From Mycolicibacterium malmesburyense (GTDB lineage Bacteria > Actinomycetota > Actinomycetes > Mycobacteriales > Mycobacteriaceae), in the NCBI RefSeq assembly GCF_001050015.1, contig NZ_CVTB01000111.1:62001-126000 (forward strand): 64,000 nucleotides of DNA. The letters are read 5' to 3'. A program made the translations under genes and the position numbers. Below the pieces are notes generated by a model. The model ran no database searches and was not told the DNA's origin. It saw only the letters and a program-made list of their open reading frames with translations. Of the stretch, positions 27,810-36,516 are shown piece after piece (positions within the stretch are counted from its first letter, which is position 1; every line of letters starts with the position of its first letter).

Positions 27810-28628
27810 ATGGGCCGAACTGACGAACTGTGGCGCTACGACGGGCGTCGGGTGGTCGTCACCGGATGCGCCTCGGGCATCGGCGCCGACGTCGCACGCC
27901 AGGTCGCCGACCTCGGTGGTGAGGTGATCGGGCTCGACATCAAGCCGCCGACCGAAAGTGCCGGCGAGTTCGTCGAACTCGATCTGTCGGATCAGGCGTC
28001 GATCGACCGGGCCGCCGATGCCGTCGGCGACCCGGTCGACGCGCTGTTCAACGTCGCCGGGGTCTCGTCGGGGATCAAGGATCCGCTGCGGGTGGTCAGG
28101 ATCAACTTCCTCGGCACCCGACGGTTCACCGAGGCCCTGGTGCCCCGGATGCGGACCGGGGCGGCAATCGCGAACGTGTCGTCGCTCGCGGCGTCGGCGT
28201 ACCGGCAGAACGCTCCGGTCACCGCCGGGCTGGTCGACACGGACTCGATCGAGGCCGGAATCGAATGGTGTGAACGTCATCCCGAGGCGCTCGCCGACGG
28301 CGGCGGTTACCGGCTGTCCAAGGAGGCGATCATCCTCTACGGCATGGCTCAGGTCACCGCGTTGGGCGCCAGGGGCATTCGCATCAACTGCACCGCACCC
28401 GGCGTGACCGACACGCCGATCCTCGACCAGTTGCGCAGCGCGTACGGGCAGGAGTTCCTCGACTCCTTCCGCACGCCGTTGGGGCGGGCCGCCGAGCCCG
28501 AGGAGCAGGCCAGCGTGCTGACCTTCCTCAACAGCAGGGCGGCCAGTTACCTGACCGGACAGGTGATCTGGGTGGACGGCGGCACCACGGGGGAGACGGA
28601 CCTGGTGGATTCGGTGCGGCGGCGGTGA
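27810..28628 (+). CDS. Short-chain dehydrogenase, coniferyl-alcohol dehydrogenase-like
   Basis: NAD(P)-dependent SDR of 272 residues. The cofactor motif TGCASGIGADVA, FNVAGVSS in place of NNAG, NVSSLAAS with the catalytic serine, and GGYRLSKEAI with Tyr and Lys are visible. The long insertion between the serine and tyrosine (about 40 residues, TAGLVDTDSIEAGIEWCERH) is typical of the coniferyl-alcohol dehydrogenase group. It starts 23 bp after the LLM gene in the same operon. It probably oxidises an alcohol intermediate; the substrate is not known. Confidence 0.88.
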   Translation: MGRTDELWRYDGRRVVVTGCASGIGADVARQVADLGGEVIGLDIKPPTESAGEFVELDLSDQASIDRAADAVGDPVDALFNVAGVSSGIKDPLRVVRINFLGTRRFTEALVPRMRTGAAIANVSSLAASAYRQNAPVTAGLVDTDSIEAGIEWCERHPEALADGGGYRLSKEAIILYGMAQVTALGARGIRINCTAPGVTDTPILDQLRSAYGQEFLDSFRTPLGRAAEPEEQASVLTFLNSRAASYLTGQVIWVDGGTTGETDLVDSVRRR

Positions 28629-28658
28629 AGGGGAGGTCGGCACGGTGAAAGGCAATCC

Positions 28659-29654
28659 ATGGCCAACATGAAAGAGTTCCGGCGCCTCGCCGACGACGTG
28701 CGCAACTGGGGCCGTTGGGGCGACGACGACGAGTTGGGAACGCTGAACTTCATCACGCCCGAGAAGGTGGCCGAAGCGGCGTCACTGGTGAAGAAGGGAA
28801 CGGTGATCCCGCTCGGCGGCGACTTCGGCTCCAACGGTCCGCAGGGCGCGTTCCAGTTCCGGCCGAACCCGACCCATGTGATGACGGTCGACGGCGGCGA
28901 CGCGAACACGCTGGCGCAGTACGGTCCGCAATGGCTGCGAAACTCCGTGGCGCATCAGTTGAGCGAGTTCTTTGTGGACAACCCCTTCCGCTTCAACGAC
29001 GACATGATCGTGATGCCCCTGCAGGCGGCGACGCAGTGGGACGCGATCTCGCACGTCTACTACGAGGACAAGCTCTACAACGGTTTCCCCGCGGACTCGG
29101 TGACCAGTTTCGGCGCCTTCCATCTGGGTATCGAGAAGGTCGACGTCAAGGGCATCACCTCCCGGGGTGTGCTGCTCGACGCGGTCAAGCACCGCGGCGC
29201 CGATGTCTTCCTCGAGCCCGGAAACCCGGTCACGCCAGCCGAACTCGATGACATCGCCAAGGCCCAGGGCGTGACGATCACGGCCGGCGACATCGTCGTG
29301 GTGCACACCGGTTGGTGGACGAGGTTCCTGGCGACCGGAGACGGTGCGGAGCCGGGATCCGGGCTGGACTGGACCTGCGCACAGTGGTTGCACGACCACG
29401 AGGTCGCCGCGGTCGCGGCCGACAACCTCATGGTCGAAGATCCCGATCCGGCCAACGGCGTCGAGGGCACGTTCCTGCCCATGCACATGATCTGCCTGCG
29501 CGACATGGGCCTGATGTTCGGTGAGTACTGGGACCTCACCGGCCTGGCGGCCGACTGTGCCGCCGATTGCGTCTACGAATTCCAGTTGATCGCGCCGCCG
29601 CTGAAAGTCGTTGGTGCGGTGGGCGCTCCCGTAAGTCCGATTGCAATCAAGTAG
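28659..29654 (+). CDS. Cyclase-family (kynurenine formamidase-like) metal hydrolase
   Basis: Metal-dependent hydrolase of the 'cyclase' superfamily (331 aa), members of which hydrolyse amides, lactones or strained rings. The metal motif usually written HxGTHxDxxxH appears as ATQWDAISHVYY, so the first histidines are changed while D and H remain, as in the larger subgroup of this family. Later conserved parts are GDIVVVHTGW and LPMHMICLRDMGLMFGE. It sits inside the meta-cleavage operon between the SDR and the flavin reductase, suggesting opening of a lactone-like intermediate. GAAAGG precedes the ATG. Confidence 0.85.
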   Translation: MANMKEFRRLADDVRNWGRWGDDDELGTLNFITPEKVAEAASLVKKGTVIPLGGDFGSNGPQGAFQFRPNPTHVMTVDGGDANTLAQYGPQWLRNSVAHQLSEFFVDNPFRFNDDMIVMPLQAATQWDAISHVYYEDKLYNGFPADSVTSFGAFHLGIEKVDVKGITSRGVLLDAVKHRGADVFLEPGNPVTPAELDDIAKAQGVTITAGDIVVVHTGWWTRFLATGDGAEPGSGLDWTCAQWLHDHEVAAVAADNLMVEDPDPANGVEGTFLPMHMICLRDMGLMFGEYWDLTGLAADCAADCVYEFQLIAPPLKVVGAVGAPVSPIAIK

Positions 29655-29665
29655 TAGGTGAGGAT

Positions 29666-30256
29666 ATGACCGCAAGCACCACAACCGGCGGTGCCCCGTT
29701 CGTCGTCGGCCTCGGCGGAACCCTGCGGGCGAATTCGTCGACCGAACGCGCGCTGCGCTACTGCCTGGCGGCGGTGGAGCAACAGGGCGGGCGGACACGC
29801 CTGTTCGCCGGGCCCGATCTGGACTTACCGATGTACGCCCCGCACTCGCTGGAGCGCACGCCTGCGGCCCTCGAACTGGTCAGCGCGCTGCGCGATGCGG
29901 ACGCCGTGGTCGTCGGCTCGCCCGGATACCACGGAGCGATCTCGGGATTGGTCAAAAACGCGCTGGACTACATCGAGGACCTGCGGGAGGACCCCCGCGT
30001 CTACCTGGACAACACGCCGTGGGGATGCATCAGTTGTGCCTACGGCTGGCAGGCGGCTGTCAACACACTCGGACAGTTGCGGTCCATCGGGCATGCGTTG
30101 CGCGCGTGGCCGACGCCGCTCGGGGTGGCGATCAACTCCGCCGACCACATCTGGGACGAGGCCGGGGAATTGATCCACGACGCCACCCAGAACCAGCTCG
30201 ATATGCTCGCCACCCAGGTGCTGTTCTTCGCCAAGACCGCCAGGGAGACCGCGTGA
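29666..30256 (+). CDS. NAD(P)H-dependent FMN reductase
   Basis: Flavodoxin-like reductase (196 aa) that supplies reduced FMN. The FMN-binding loop GTLRANSSTERALRY, the SPGYHGAISGLVKNALDYIE segment (family motif PxYxGxxSGxLKNALD) and GCISCAYGWQAA are clear. It probably feeds the LLM-class enzyme of the same operon, or another two-component oxygenase. The open frame extends upstream into the previous gene, but the ATG at 29666 has a GTGAGG ribosome site and gives the family-typical start. It overlaps the hydrolase gene by 4 bp. Confidence 0.92.
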   Translation: MTASTTTGGAPFVVGLGGTLRANSSTERALRYCLAAVEQQGGRTRLFAGPDLDLPMYAPHSLERTPAALELVSALRDADAVVVGSPGYHGAISGLVKNALDYIEDLREDPRVYLDNTPWGCISCAYGWQAAVNTLGQLRSIGHALRAWPTPLGVAINSADHIWDEAGELIHDATQNQLDMLATQVLFFAKTARETA

Positions 30257-31092
30257 CCCAGCCCGAACGTAAGTCGGTTCTGGTCGACGGGTTGGCGACC
30301 AGCTATCTCGAAGCGGGACAGGGTGATCCGGTCGTTCTGCTGCACGGCGGGGAGTTCGGCGCCGGGGCCGAAATCGGATGGGAACACAACATCGCCGCCC
30401 TGGCCATGCGCTTCCGCGTGCTCGCGCTCGACATGCTCGGGTTCGGCGAGTCGGCGAAGGTCATCGACTTCAACGACGGGCGCGGCATGCGAATCCGGCA
30501 CATCGCGCGGTTCTGCGAGGTGGTCGGCGTCGAGTCGGCGCATTTCGTCGGCAACTCGATGGGCGCGGTGAACCTCTTCGTCGACGCCACCTCGGAAGCA
30601 CCGGTGCTGCCGGTACGCAGCCTGGTGGCCATCTGCGGCGGCGGCGAGATCCAGCGCAATGAGCACTCGGCCGCGCTGTACGACTACGACGCGACGCCGG
30701 AGGGGATGCGCCGGATCGTGACGGCGCTCTTCTACGACGCGTCCTATCCCGCCGACGAGGCTTATGTCCGGCGCCGGTACGAGGCGAGCATCGCCCCCGG
30801 CGCGTGGGAAGCATTGGCGGCCGCGCGGTTTCAGCGGCCGGGTCTCGAGCCGCCGCCGCTGCCGTCGAGCGCCCGCGCGTACGACCGGATCACGGTGCCG
30901 ACACTGGTCGTCGAGGGTGGCGGTGACAAGCTGCTGCCACCGGGATGGGCGGCCGAGATCGCGGGGCAGATCCGCGGCGGCCGTTCGGCGGTGATCGACG
31001 CGGCGGGGCACTGCCCGCAGATCGAGCAACCCGACGCGGTCAACGAACTACTGCTCGGCTTCCTGGCCGAATTACACGAAGGGGCGGCATGA
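30253..31092 (+). CDS. Alpha/beta hydrolase (279 aa)
   Basis: Serine hydrolase of the alpha/beta fold. It has VVLLHGGEFGAG near the oxyanion hole, the nucleophile elbow GNSMGAVN, an acidic residue in EGGGDKLLPP and the catalytic histidine in DAAGHCPQIEQPD. It resembles meta-cleavage product or ester hydrolases and is the second such enzyme in the operon, so one may open the C-C bond and the other cleave an ester or lactone. GTG start overlaps the flavin reductase stop, and its own stop overlaps the following SDR start. Confidence 0.88.
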   Translation: MTQPERKSVLVDGLATSYLEAGQGDPVVLLHGGEFGAGAEIGWEHNIAALAMRFRVLALDMLGFGESAKVIDFNDGRGMRIRHIARFCEVVGVESAHFVGNSMGAVNLFVDATSEAPVLPVRSLVAICGGGEIQRNEHSAALYDYDATPEGMRRIVTALFYDASYPADEAYVRRRYEASIAPGAWEALAAARFQRPGLEPPPLPSSARAYDRITVPTLVVEGGGDKLLPPGWAAEIAGQIRGGRSAVIDAAGHCPQIEQPDAVNELLLGFLAELHEGAA

Positions 31093-31898
31093 CCGGCGAA
31101 CTCGAGGGCAAGGTTGCGGTCGTCACCGGCGGCTCGTCCGGGCTCGGTGAAGGGCTGGTGCGGCGGTTCTGCGCCGAGGGCGCCAAGGTCGTCGTCGGCG
31201 ACGTCGACCGCGAGGGCGGTGCCCAACTCGTCTCCGACCTCGGCGACGCCGTGCGCTTCGTCGAAACCGATGTGGCCGAGGTCGACCAGGTGACCCGCTT
31301 GGTGACGACGGCGGTCGAGGAGTTCGGCGGCCTGCACGTGATGGTCAACAACGCGGGCGTGTCGGGAAAGATGTTTCCGAAGTTCCTCGACGACGACCTG
31401 GCCGACTTCCATCAGGTGATGGCGATCAACGTGCTGGCCGTCATGGCCGGTACGCGTGACGCCGCGCGGCACATGTCCAAACACGGCGGCGGGTCGATCA
31501 TCAACCTGACGTCGATCGGCGGCATCCAGGCCGGCGGCGGGGTGATGACGTACCGGGCGTCGAAGGCCGCGGTCATCCAGTTCACCAAGTCGGCGGCGAT
31601 CGATCTGGCTCACTACGAGGTCCGCGTGAACGCGCTCGCCCCCGGCAACATCCGGACCGCGATCGTGCGCAAGTCGGCGACCGGGGAGGACCTCAAACGC
31701 CTCGAGGAGTTCGAGGCCAAGATCCGCGAGCAGATGCGCAACGACCGGCCGCTGAAGCGGGAGGGCACCGTCGACGACGTCGCCGAGGCGGCGCTCTACC
31801 TGGCAACGGACCGCTCGCGGTACGTCACCGGCACCGTGCTGCCGATCGACGGCGGGACAAGCGCAGGCAAGGTGATTGTCCGCAAACCGAAGGCATGA
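31089..31898 (+). CDS. Short-chain dehydrogenase (269 aa)
   Basis: Classical SDR with TGGSSGLGEG, NNAGVSG, and the catalytic Ser-Tyr-Lys set in NLTSIGGIQAGGGVMTYRASK. The C-terminal GTVLPIDGGTSAG closes the usual fold. It is the last gene of the 21-31 kb operon and overlaps the hydrolase gene by 4 bp. The next gene, a TetR regulator, starts 47 bp later with its own likely operator, so a new transcription unit probably begins there. The substrate is unknown. Confidence 0.9.
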   Translation: MTGELEGKVAVVTGGSSGLGEGLVRRFCAEGAKVVVGDVDREGGAQLVSDLGDAVRFVETDVAEVDQVTRLVTTAVEEFGGLHVMVNNAGVSGKMFPKFLDDDLADFHQVMAINVLAVMAGTRDAARHMSKHGGGSIINLTSIGGIQAGGGVMTYRASKAAVIQFTKSAAIDLAHYEVRVNALAPGNIRTAIVRKSATGEDLKRLEEFEAKIREQMRNDRPLKREGTVDDVAEAALYLATDRSRYVTGTVLPIDGGTSAGKVIVRKPKA

Positions 31899-31903
31899 AA
31901 AGT

Positions 31904-31925
31904 TTAAATCAGTCGCTTGACTTAA
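31904..31925. promoter_or_regulatory. Imperfect palindrome, likely TetR autoregulatory operator
   Basis: TTAAATCA and TGACTTAA pair at 7 of 8 positions around a 6-bp centre. The site lies immediately upstream of the TetR start in an AT-rich pocket and probably controls the TetR-ferredoxin-P450 operon. Confidence 0.5.
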
Positions 31926-31945
31926 GGGTGCATCGGGGGTTGACT

Positions 31946-32611
31946 GTGACGGTGACCACTGCGAGGAGCGTGCGCACCGAACGGGCCAGCACCACCAGGG
32001 AAGCGATCCTGGCCGCCGCCGAGCGGCTGTTCGCCGAACACGGTGTGTATGCCGTATCGAACCGTCAGGTCAGCGAGGCCGCGGGCCAGGGCAACAACGC
32101 CGCGGTCGGCTATCACTTCGGCACGAAGGCCGACCTGGTGCGCGCCATCGAGCAGAAGCACCGCGTTTCGACCGAGCGCCTGCTGTCCCGGATGGTCGCC
32201 GAGATCGGAGGCTCAACGGACCTGCGGGACTGGGTCGCCTGCCTGGTGCGCTCACTCACCGAACACCTGGCTCAGATCGGGACCCCGACGTGGTACGCGC
32301 GCTTCGCCGCCCAGGCACTCGCCGACCCGGAGTACCACAAGATCGTGGTCAAGGGTGCGCTCGAATCGCCGTCGGTGCAACGCGTCGTCGACGGCATCAC
32401 GCGGTGCCTGCCGGACCTGCCGCCCGCGGTGGTCACCGAACGCAACATCATGGCCCGCAACCTGATGATGCACACCTGCGCCGATTTCGAGCGCGCTTTC
32501 GCCGAGGGCGCCGACATGCCGCGCACCACATGGGACTCGGCGGCATCGGGGCTCATCGACGCGATCGTCGGGCTGTGGCAGGCGCCGATCACGGAGTACC
32601 CGGCATCATGA
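31946..32611 (+). CDS. TetR-family transcriptional regulator
   Basis: Repressor of about 221 residues. The helix-turn-helix is TREAILAAAERLFAEHGVYA followed by NRQVSEAAGQGNNAAVGYHF, in which the recognition helix carries the unusual NNAAVGYHF variant. The GTG at 31946 is preferred because GGGGGT lies 6 bp upstream; a frame from 31895 is also open. The stop overlaps the ATG of a [3Fe-4S] ferredoxin, so regulator, ferredoxin and P450 are translated together. The palindrome at 31904-31925 is the probable self-operator. Confidence 0.9.
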   Translation: MTVTTARSVRTERASTTREAILAAAERLFAEHGVYAVSNRQVSEAAGQGNNAAVGYHFGTKADLVRAIEQKHRVSTERLLSRMVAEIGGSTDLRDWVACLVRSLTEHLAQIGTPTWYARFAAQALADPEYHKIVVKGALESPSVQRVVDGITRCLPDLPPAVVTERNIMARNLMMHTCADFERAFAEGADMPRTTWDSAASGLIDAIVGLWQAPITEYPAS

Positions 32612-32802
32612 AATTGACTGTCGATCAAGACAAGTGCGTGTCGTCCGGTCAGTGCGTGCTCAACGCAGCTGACATCTTCGACCAGCGCGACGAAGACGGA
32701 GTCGTGGTGCTGCTCGACGACAGCCCCGCGGACGACCAGGCCGATAACGCCCGCAAGGCGGCCGCGGCCTGCCCCGCACTCGCCATCCACATCGAGGAAT
32801 GA
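32608..32802 (+). CDS. [3Fe-4S] ferredoxin, P450 electron donor
   Basis: Small acidic ferredoxin (64 aa) with the ligand pattern of actinobacterial P450 redox partners: the cysteines in DKCVSSGQCVLNAADIF and in AAACPALAI, with a small residue replacing the fourth ligand. It overlaps the TetR stop and is followed 10 bp later by the cytochrome P450 gene, which it most likely reduces. A ferredoxin reductase gene is not present in this operon and must come from elsewhere. Confidence 0.94.
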   Translation: MKLTVDQDKCVSSGQCVLNAADIFDQRDEDGVVVLLDDSPADDQADNARKAAAACPALAIHIEE

Positions 32803-32812
32803 GAAAGACTGC

Positions 32813-34051
32813 ATGTCCGAAACCTTGACCGGAACCCCTGACGTATCCGCGGATATCCCCGAGTACCCGATGGAGCGCGACGCGCGCTGCCCGTTCGCGC
32901 CGCCCCCACAGATGCTCAAGATGGGGGAGGTCAAACCCCTTTCGCGCGTGCGCATCTGGGACGGCAGCACCCCGTGGCTGATCACCGGTCACGCGGTGGC
33001 CCGCGAACTGTTCGCCGACTCCCGGGTCAGCGTCGACGACCGTCGCGAGGGGTTTCCGCACTGGAACGAGCACATGCTCTCCACGGTGTACAAGCGGCCG
33101 CGGTCGGTGTTCACCTCGGACGCCGAGGAGCACACCCGGTTCCGCCGGATGCTGTCCAAACCGTTCACCTTCAAGCGGGTGGAAGGTCTGCGGACGGCGA
33201 TCCAGGCGGTCACCGACGAGTGTATTGACAACATCCTCGCCGGACCGCAACCCGCCGATATCGTCACAAAGCTGGCGTTGCCGGTGCCCACCCGCGTCAT
33301 CAGCGAGATGCTGGGCGTGCCATACGAAGACCACGAGTTCTTCCAGCACCACGCCAACGTCGGACTCGCCCGCTACGCCTCCGCCGAGGACGGCCAGAAG
33401 GGCGCGATGAGCCTGGCGAAGTACCTCAGCGACTTGGTCAAGGCGAAGATGGAGACTCCCTCCGAGGATGCCGTCTCCGACCTCGCCGAACGGGTGAACG
33501 CCGGGGAGATCAGCGTCAAGGAGGCCGCACAGCTCGGCACCGGCCTGCTCATCGCCGGCCATGAGACCACCGCCAACATGATCGGCATCGGGGTGCTGGC
33601 GCTGCTCGAGAACCCCGAACAGGCCGCGCTGCTGCGGGATTCGGACGACCCGAAGTTCATCGCGAACGCGGTCGAGGAACTCATGCGGTATCTGTCGATC
33701 ATCCAGAACGGTCAGCGCCGCGTCGCGATCGAGGACATCGAGATCGCCGGTGAGACCATCCGCGCGGGCGAGGGCATCATCCTAGACCTGGCCCCGGCCA
33801 ACTGGGACGCGAGCGCCTACCCCGAACCCGAAAAACTCGACCTCGCCCGGGATGCCGGCCAGCAACTCGGCTTCGGCTACGGCAGGCACCAGTGCGTCGG
33901 CCAGCAGCTCGCCCGCGCCGAACTGCAGATCGTGTTCCACACCCTGCTGCGGCGCATCCCGACGCTGCAACTCGCCGTGCCGATCGAGGATGTGCCGTTC
34001 AAGCACGACCGGCTCGCATACGGCGTCTACGAACTTCCGGTGACCTGGTAG
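32813..34051 (+). CDS. Cytochrome P450 monooxygenase
   Basis: Haem-thiolate monooxygenase of 412 residues, typical for bacterial class I P450s. The I-helix oxygen-activation motif AGHETT (about 246-251), the K-helix ExxR in ELMRYL and the haem loop FGYGRHQCVGQQLA with the axial Cys361 are all intact. The adjacent [3Fe-4S] ferredoxin is the likely donor. The N-terminus has no membrane anchor. The enzyme probably starts catabolism of the substrate handled by the following amidohydrolase, M24, crotonase, CoA-transferase and SDR genes; the substrate cannot be inferred from sequence alone. Confidence 0.96.
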   Translation: MSETLTGTPDVSADIPEYPMERDARCPFAPPPQMLKMGEVKPLSRVRIWDGSTPWLITGHAVARELFADSRVSVDDRREGFPHWNEHMLSTVYKRPRSVFTSDAEEHTRFRRMLSKPFTFKRVEGLRTAIQAVTDECIDNILAGPQPADIVTKLALPVPTRVISEMLGVPYEDHEFFQHHANVGLARYASAEDGQKGAMSLAKYLSDLVKAKMETPSEDAVSDLAERVNAGEISVKEAAQLGTGLLIAGHETTANMIGIGVLALLENPEQAALLRDSDDPKFIANAVEELMRYLSIIQNGQRRVAIEDIEIAGETIRAGEGIILDLAPANWDASAYPEPEKLDLARDAGQQLGFGYGRHQCVGQQLARAELQIVFHTLLRRIPTLQLAVPIEDVPFKHDRLAYGVYELPVTW

Positions 34052-34087
34052 TCAGGTCCATTCCCCAGCCCGATTGGAGTGTCAACG

Positions 34088-35257
34088 ATGTCAGCACCAA
34101 CTACCGCCACCCTGTATCCCCCGGAGGGTTTCGGCGCCCCCAAACACCGCAAGGGCCACGCCACAGGCGATTTCGGGTTGCCCGCCGGCACCGAGATCTT
34201 CTCCGCCGACAACCACATCTCGGTGGCCGACGACATCTTCTACGACCGTTTCCCCGAGGAACTCAAGGGCGCCGCGCCGCGCATCTGGTACGAGGACGGC
34301 GCCTACATGGTCGGCATGAAGGGCAAAGCCTGGACCGGCGGTGACTTCGGTCGCGTGCTGATGCAGTACGACGACCTGGCAGGCGCGGCGTCGAACAACA
34401 TCGAGGCGCGGGTCCGCGAGCTCAAAGAGGACGGCATCGACAAGGAGCTGGCCTTCCCGAACGCGGTGCTGGCGTTGTTCCACTATCCGGATAAGGCGTT
34501 GCGCGAGCGCGTTTTCCGGATTTACAACGAGCACATCGCCGATCTGCAGGAGCGCAGCAAGGGTCACTTCTATGGCGTCGGCCTGATCAACTGGTGGGAC
34601 CCCAAGGGCACCAGGAGCACGCTCGAGGAGCTGAAGTCGCTGGGCCTGCGGACATTCCTGCTGCCGCTGAACCCCGGCAAGGACGACGACGGCAACATCT
34701 ACGACTACGGAAGCACCGCCATGGATGCGGTGTGGGATGAGATCGAGGCCGCGGGGGTGCCAGTCAGCCACCACATCGGTGAGACGCCGCCCAAGACGCC
34801 GTGCCAGCACAACAGCGTCGTCGTCGGCATGATGGTCAACGTCGACTCGTTCCGCGAACAGTTCGCCAAGTACGTGTTCTCCGGCATCCTCGACCGTCAT
34901 CCGACGTTGAAGATCGGGTGGTTCGAGGGCGGTATTGCCTGGGTGCCAACGGCTTTGCAGGACGCCGAGCACATGCTTGCGTCGTACCGGCACATGTTCA
35001 ACCATCAGCTCGAACACCCCGTCCGGCACTACTGGGACCACCACATGTGCGCGTCGTTCATGGTCGACCCGCTCGGCCTGGAGCTGATCGACAAGATCGG
35101 CGTCGACAACGTGATGTGGTCGTCGGACTATCCGCACAACGAGTCGACGTTCGGATACTCGGAGAAGTCGCTGAAGACGGTCGTCGACGCGGTCGGACCC
35201 GAGAACGCGGTGAAGATCGTCAGCACCAACATCAAGAACTTCCTGGGGATCTCGTGA
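34088..35257 (+). CDS. Amidohydrolase-2 family metal hydrolase/decarboxylase
   Basis: TIM-barrel enzyme of the ACMSD-like amidohydrolase group (389 aa). The N-terminal metal motif is SADNHISVADD, and further conserved parts include ASFMVDPLGLELIDKIGVDN followed by MWSSDYPHNEST, with the last conserved Asp in SSDYPH. Such enzymes decarboxylate or hydrolyse ring-derived acids. An in-frame GTG lies at 34079, but the GGAG is correctly spaced only for this ATG. The stop overlaps the GTG of the first M24 gene, so it is in one operon with the P450. Two further amidohydrolases of this family are encoded at 51108 and 55684. Confidence 0.9.
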   Translation: MSAPTTATLYPPEGFGAPKHRKGHATGDFGLPAGTEIFSADNHISVADDIFYDRFPEELKGAAPRIWYEDGAYMVGMKGKAWTGGDFGRVLMQYDDLAGAASNNIEARVRELKEDGIDKELAFPNAVLALFHYPDKALRERVFRIYNEHIADLQERSKGHFYGVGLINWWDPKGTRSTLEELKSLGLRTFLLPLNPGKDDDGNIYDYGSTAMDAVWDEIEAAGVPVSHHIGETPPKTPCQHNSVVVGMMVNVDSFREQFAKYVFSGILDRHPTLKIGWFEGGIAWVPTALQDAEHMLASYRHMFNHQLEHPVRHYWDHHMCASFMVDPLGLELIDKIGVDNVMWSSDYPHNESTFGYSEKSLKTVVDAVGPENAVKIVSTNIKNFLGIS

Positions 35258-36516
35258 CCACATTCGCTCCGCAAGCGGCGCAGTTCGACACCCCGGACCT
35301 TCCCGATCTCGCCCGCATGTACCGCGAGTGCGGTGCCCGGCTGCGCGATTCGATGAGGGACAAGGGTGTCGACGCGCTCGTCCTGCTCGGCAACGGCAAT
35401 GTCGTGTACGCGACCGGTGTCAGCTGGGCGCTGCTCGACGCCGGGCTGTCCCATGTGGAACGCCCGGTGGCGATCGTGCTCGCCGACGACCCGCATCCGC
35501 ACCTGTTCATGCCGCTGCGGGAGGGCTCGTCGTCGCAGACCGAGGTGCCCGACGACCATGTGCACGGCCCCCTGTACCTCGAATTCGACGAGGGGGTCGA
35601 GCAATTCGCCAAGGTCCTGGCCGATCTGGTCCCCGCGGGCGGGAAGGTCGCGGTCGACGAGCTGACCGGCGCGATGCGCCGCGCGTCGGCCACGCTGTTC
35701 CCGTCCGGCCCGCCGTCGGATGCCGCGCAGGTCGTCGGGCCGGCCAAGCTGGTCAAGACGCCGGACCAGATCTCGTGCGTCCGCAACGCCTGCCGCATCA
35801 CCGAAGAGGCGATGGTCGACGTGCAGAAGGCGCTCGCTCCCGGGGTCCGGCAGGTCGACCTCTCGGCGGCGTTCGTCCGGCGCGCCTTCGAACTCGGTGC
35901 GACGGCCAACATGCTCGAGGCCATCTGGCAGGTGATGCCGACGACCAAGACCAGCGGTTCGGTGTGGACCACCACCGGAGACCTGGCGCTGCCGCTGCTG
36001 ACCACCGAACGCGAACTCGAACGCGGGGACGTGTTGTGGACCGACGTCAGCATCACGTACAAGGGGTACTGCTCCGATTTCGGCCGCACCTGGCTGGTCG
36101 GGGACGAGCCGAACGACCGCCAGCAGGCGCAGTTCGACAAGTGGCGCGAGATCCTCTCCGCCGTGCTCTCGGTCACCAAGGCCGGCGCCACGAGCGGCGA
36201 TCTGGCCCGTGCGGGGATCGCGGCCAACGGCGGGACCAAGCCGTGGCTGCCGCACTTCTACCTCGGCCACGGCATCGGCACCAACGCCGCCGAGATGCCG
36301 ATGATCGGAACCGATCTGGGCGAGGAGTTCGACGACAACTTCGTGTTCCCGGCCGGGATGCTGCTGGTGCTCGAACCCGTGGTGTGGGAGGACGGCACCG
36401 GCGGCTACCGAAGCGAGGAGATCGTCGTCATCACCGACGACGGCTACCAGTCGATCACCGATTACCCCTACGCCCCTTACGGACAGGAACTGAATGGCAC
36501 TCGAGATTCTGCCTGA
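35254..36516 (+). CDS. M24-family metallopeptidase-fold enzyme (Xaa-Pro dipeptidase-like)
   Basis: Pita-bread-fold protein of 420 residues, with an N-terminal creatinase-like domain and a C-terminal catalytic domain. All five dimetal ligands can be placed: D264 and D275 in TDVSITYKGYCSDFGRTW, H339 in LGHGIGTN, E374 in LEPVVW and E388 in YRSEEIVV. It should therefore be an active dimetal hydrolase on a peptide-like or amide bond. It starts with GTG overlapping the amidohydrolase stop, and its end overlaps the second M24 gene by 23 bp. In a catabolic operon with a P450, the substrate is more likely a small amide than a peptide. Confidence 0.9.
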   Translation: MTTFAPQAAQFDTPDLPDLARMYRECGARLRDSMRDKGVDALVLLGNGNVVYATGVSWALLDAGLSHVERPVAIVLADDPHPHLFMPLREGSSSQTEVPDDHVHGPLYLEFDEGVEQFAKVLADLVPAGGKVAVDELTGAMRRASATLFPSGPPSDAAQVVGPAKLVKTPDQISCVRNACRITEEAMVDVQKALAPGVRQVDLSAAFVRRAFELGATANMLEAIWQVMPTTKTSGSVWTTTGDLALPLLTTERELERGDVLWTDVSITYKGYCSDFGRTWLVGDEPNDRQQAQFDKWREILSAVLSVTKAGATSGDLARAGIAANGGTKPWLPHFYLGHGIGTNAAEMPMIGTDLGEEFDDNFVFPAGMLLVLEPVVWEDGTGGYRSEEIVVITDDGYQSITDYPYAPYGQELNGTRDSA

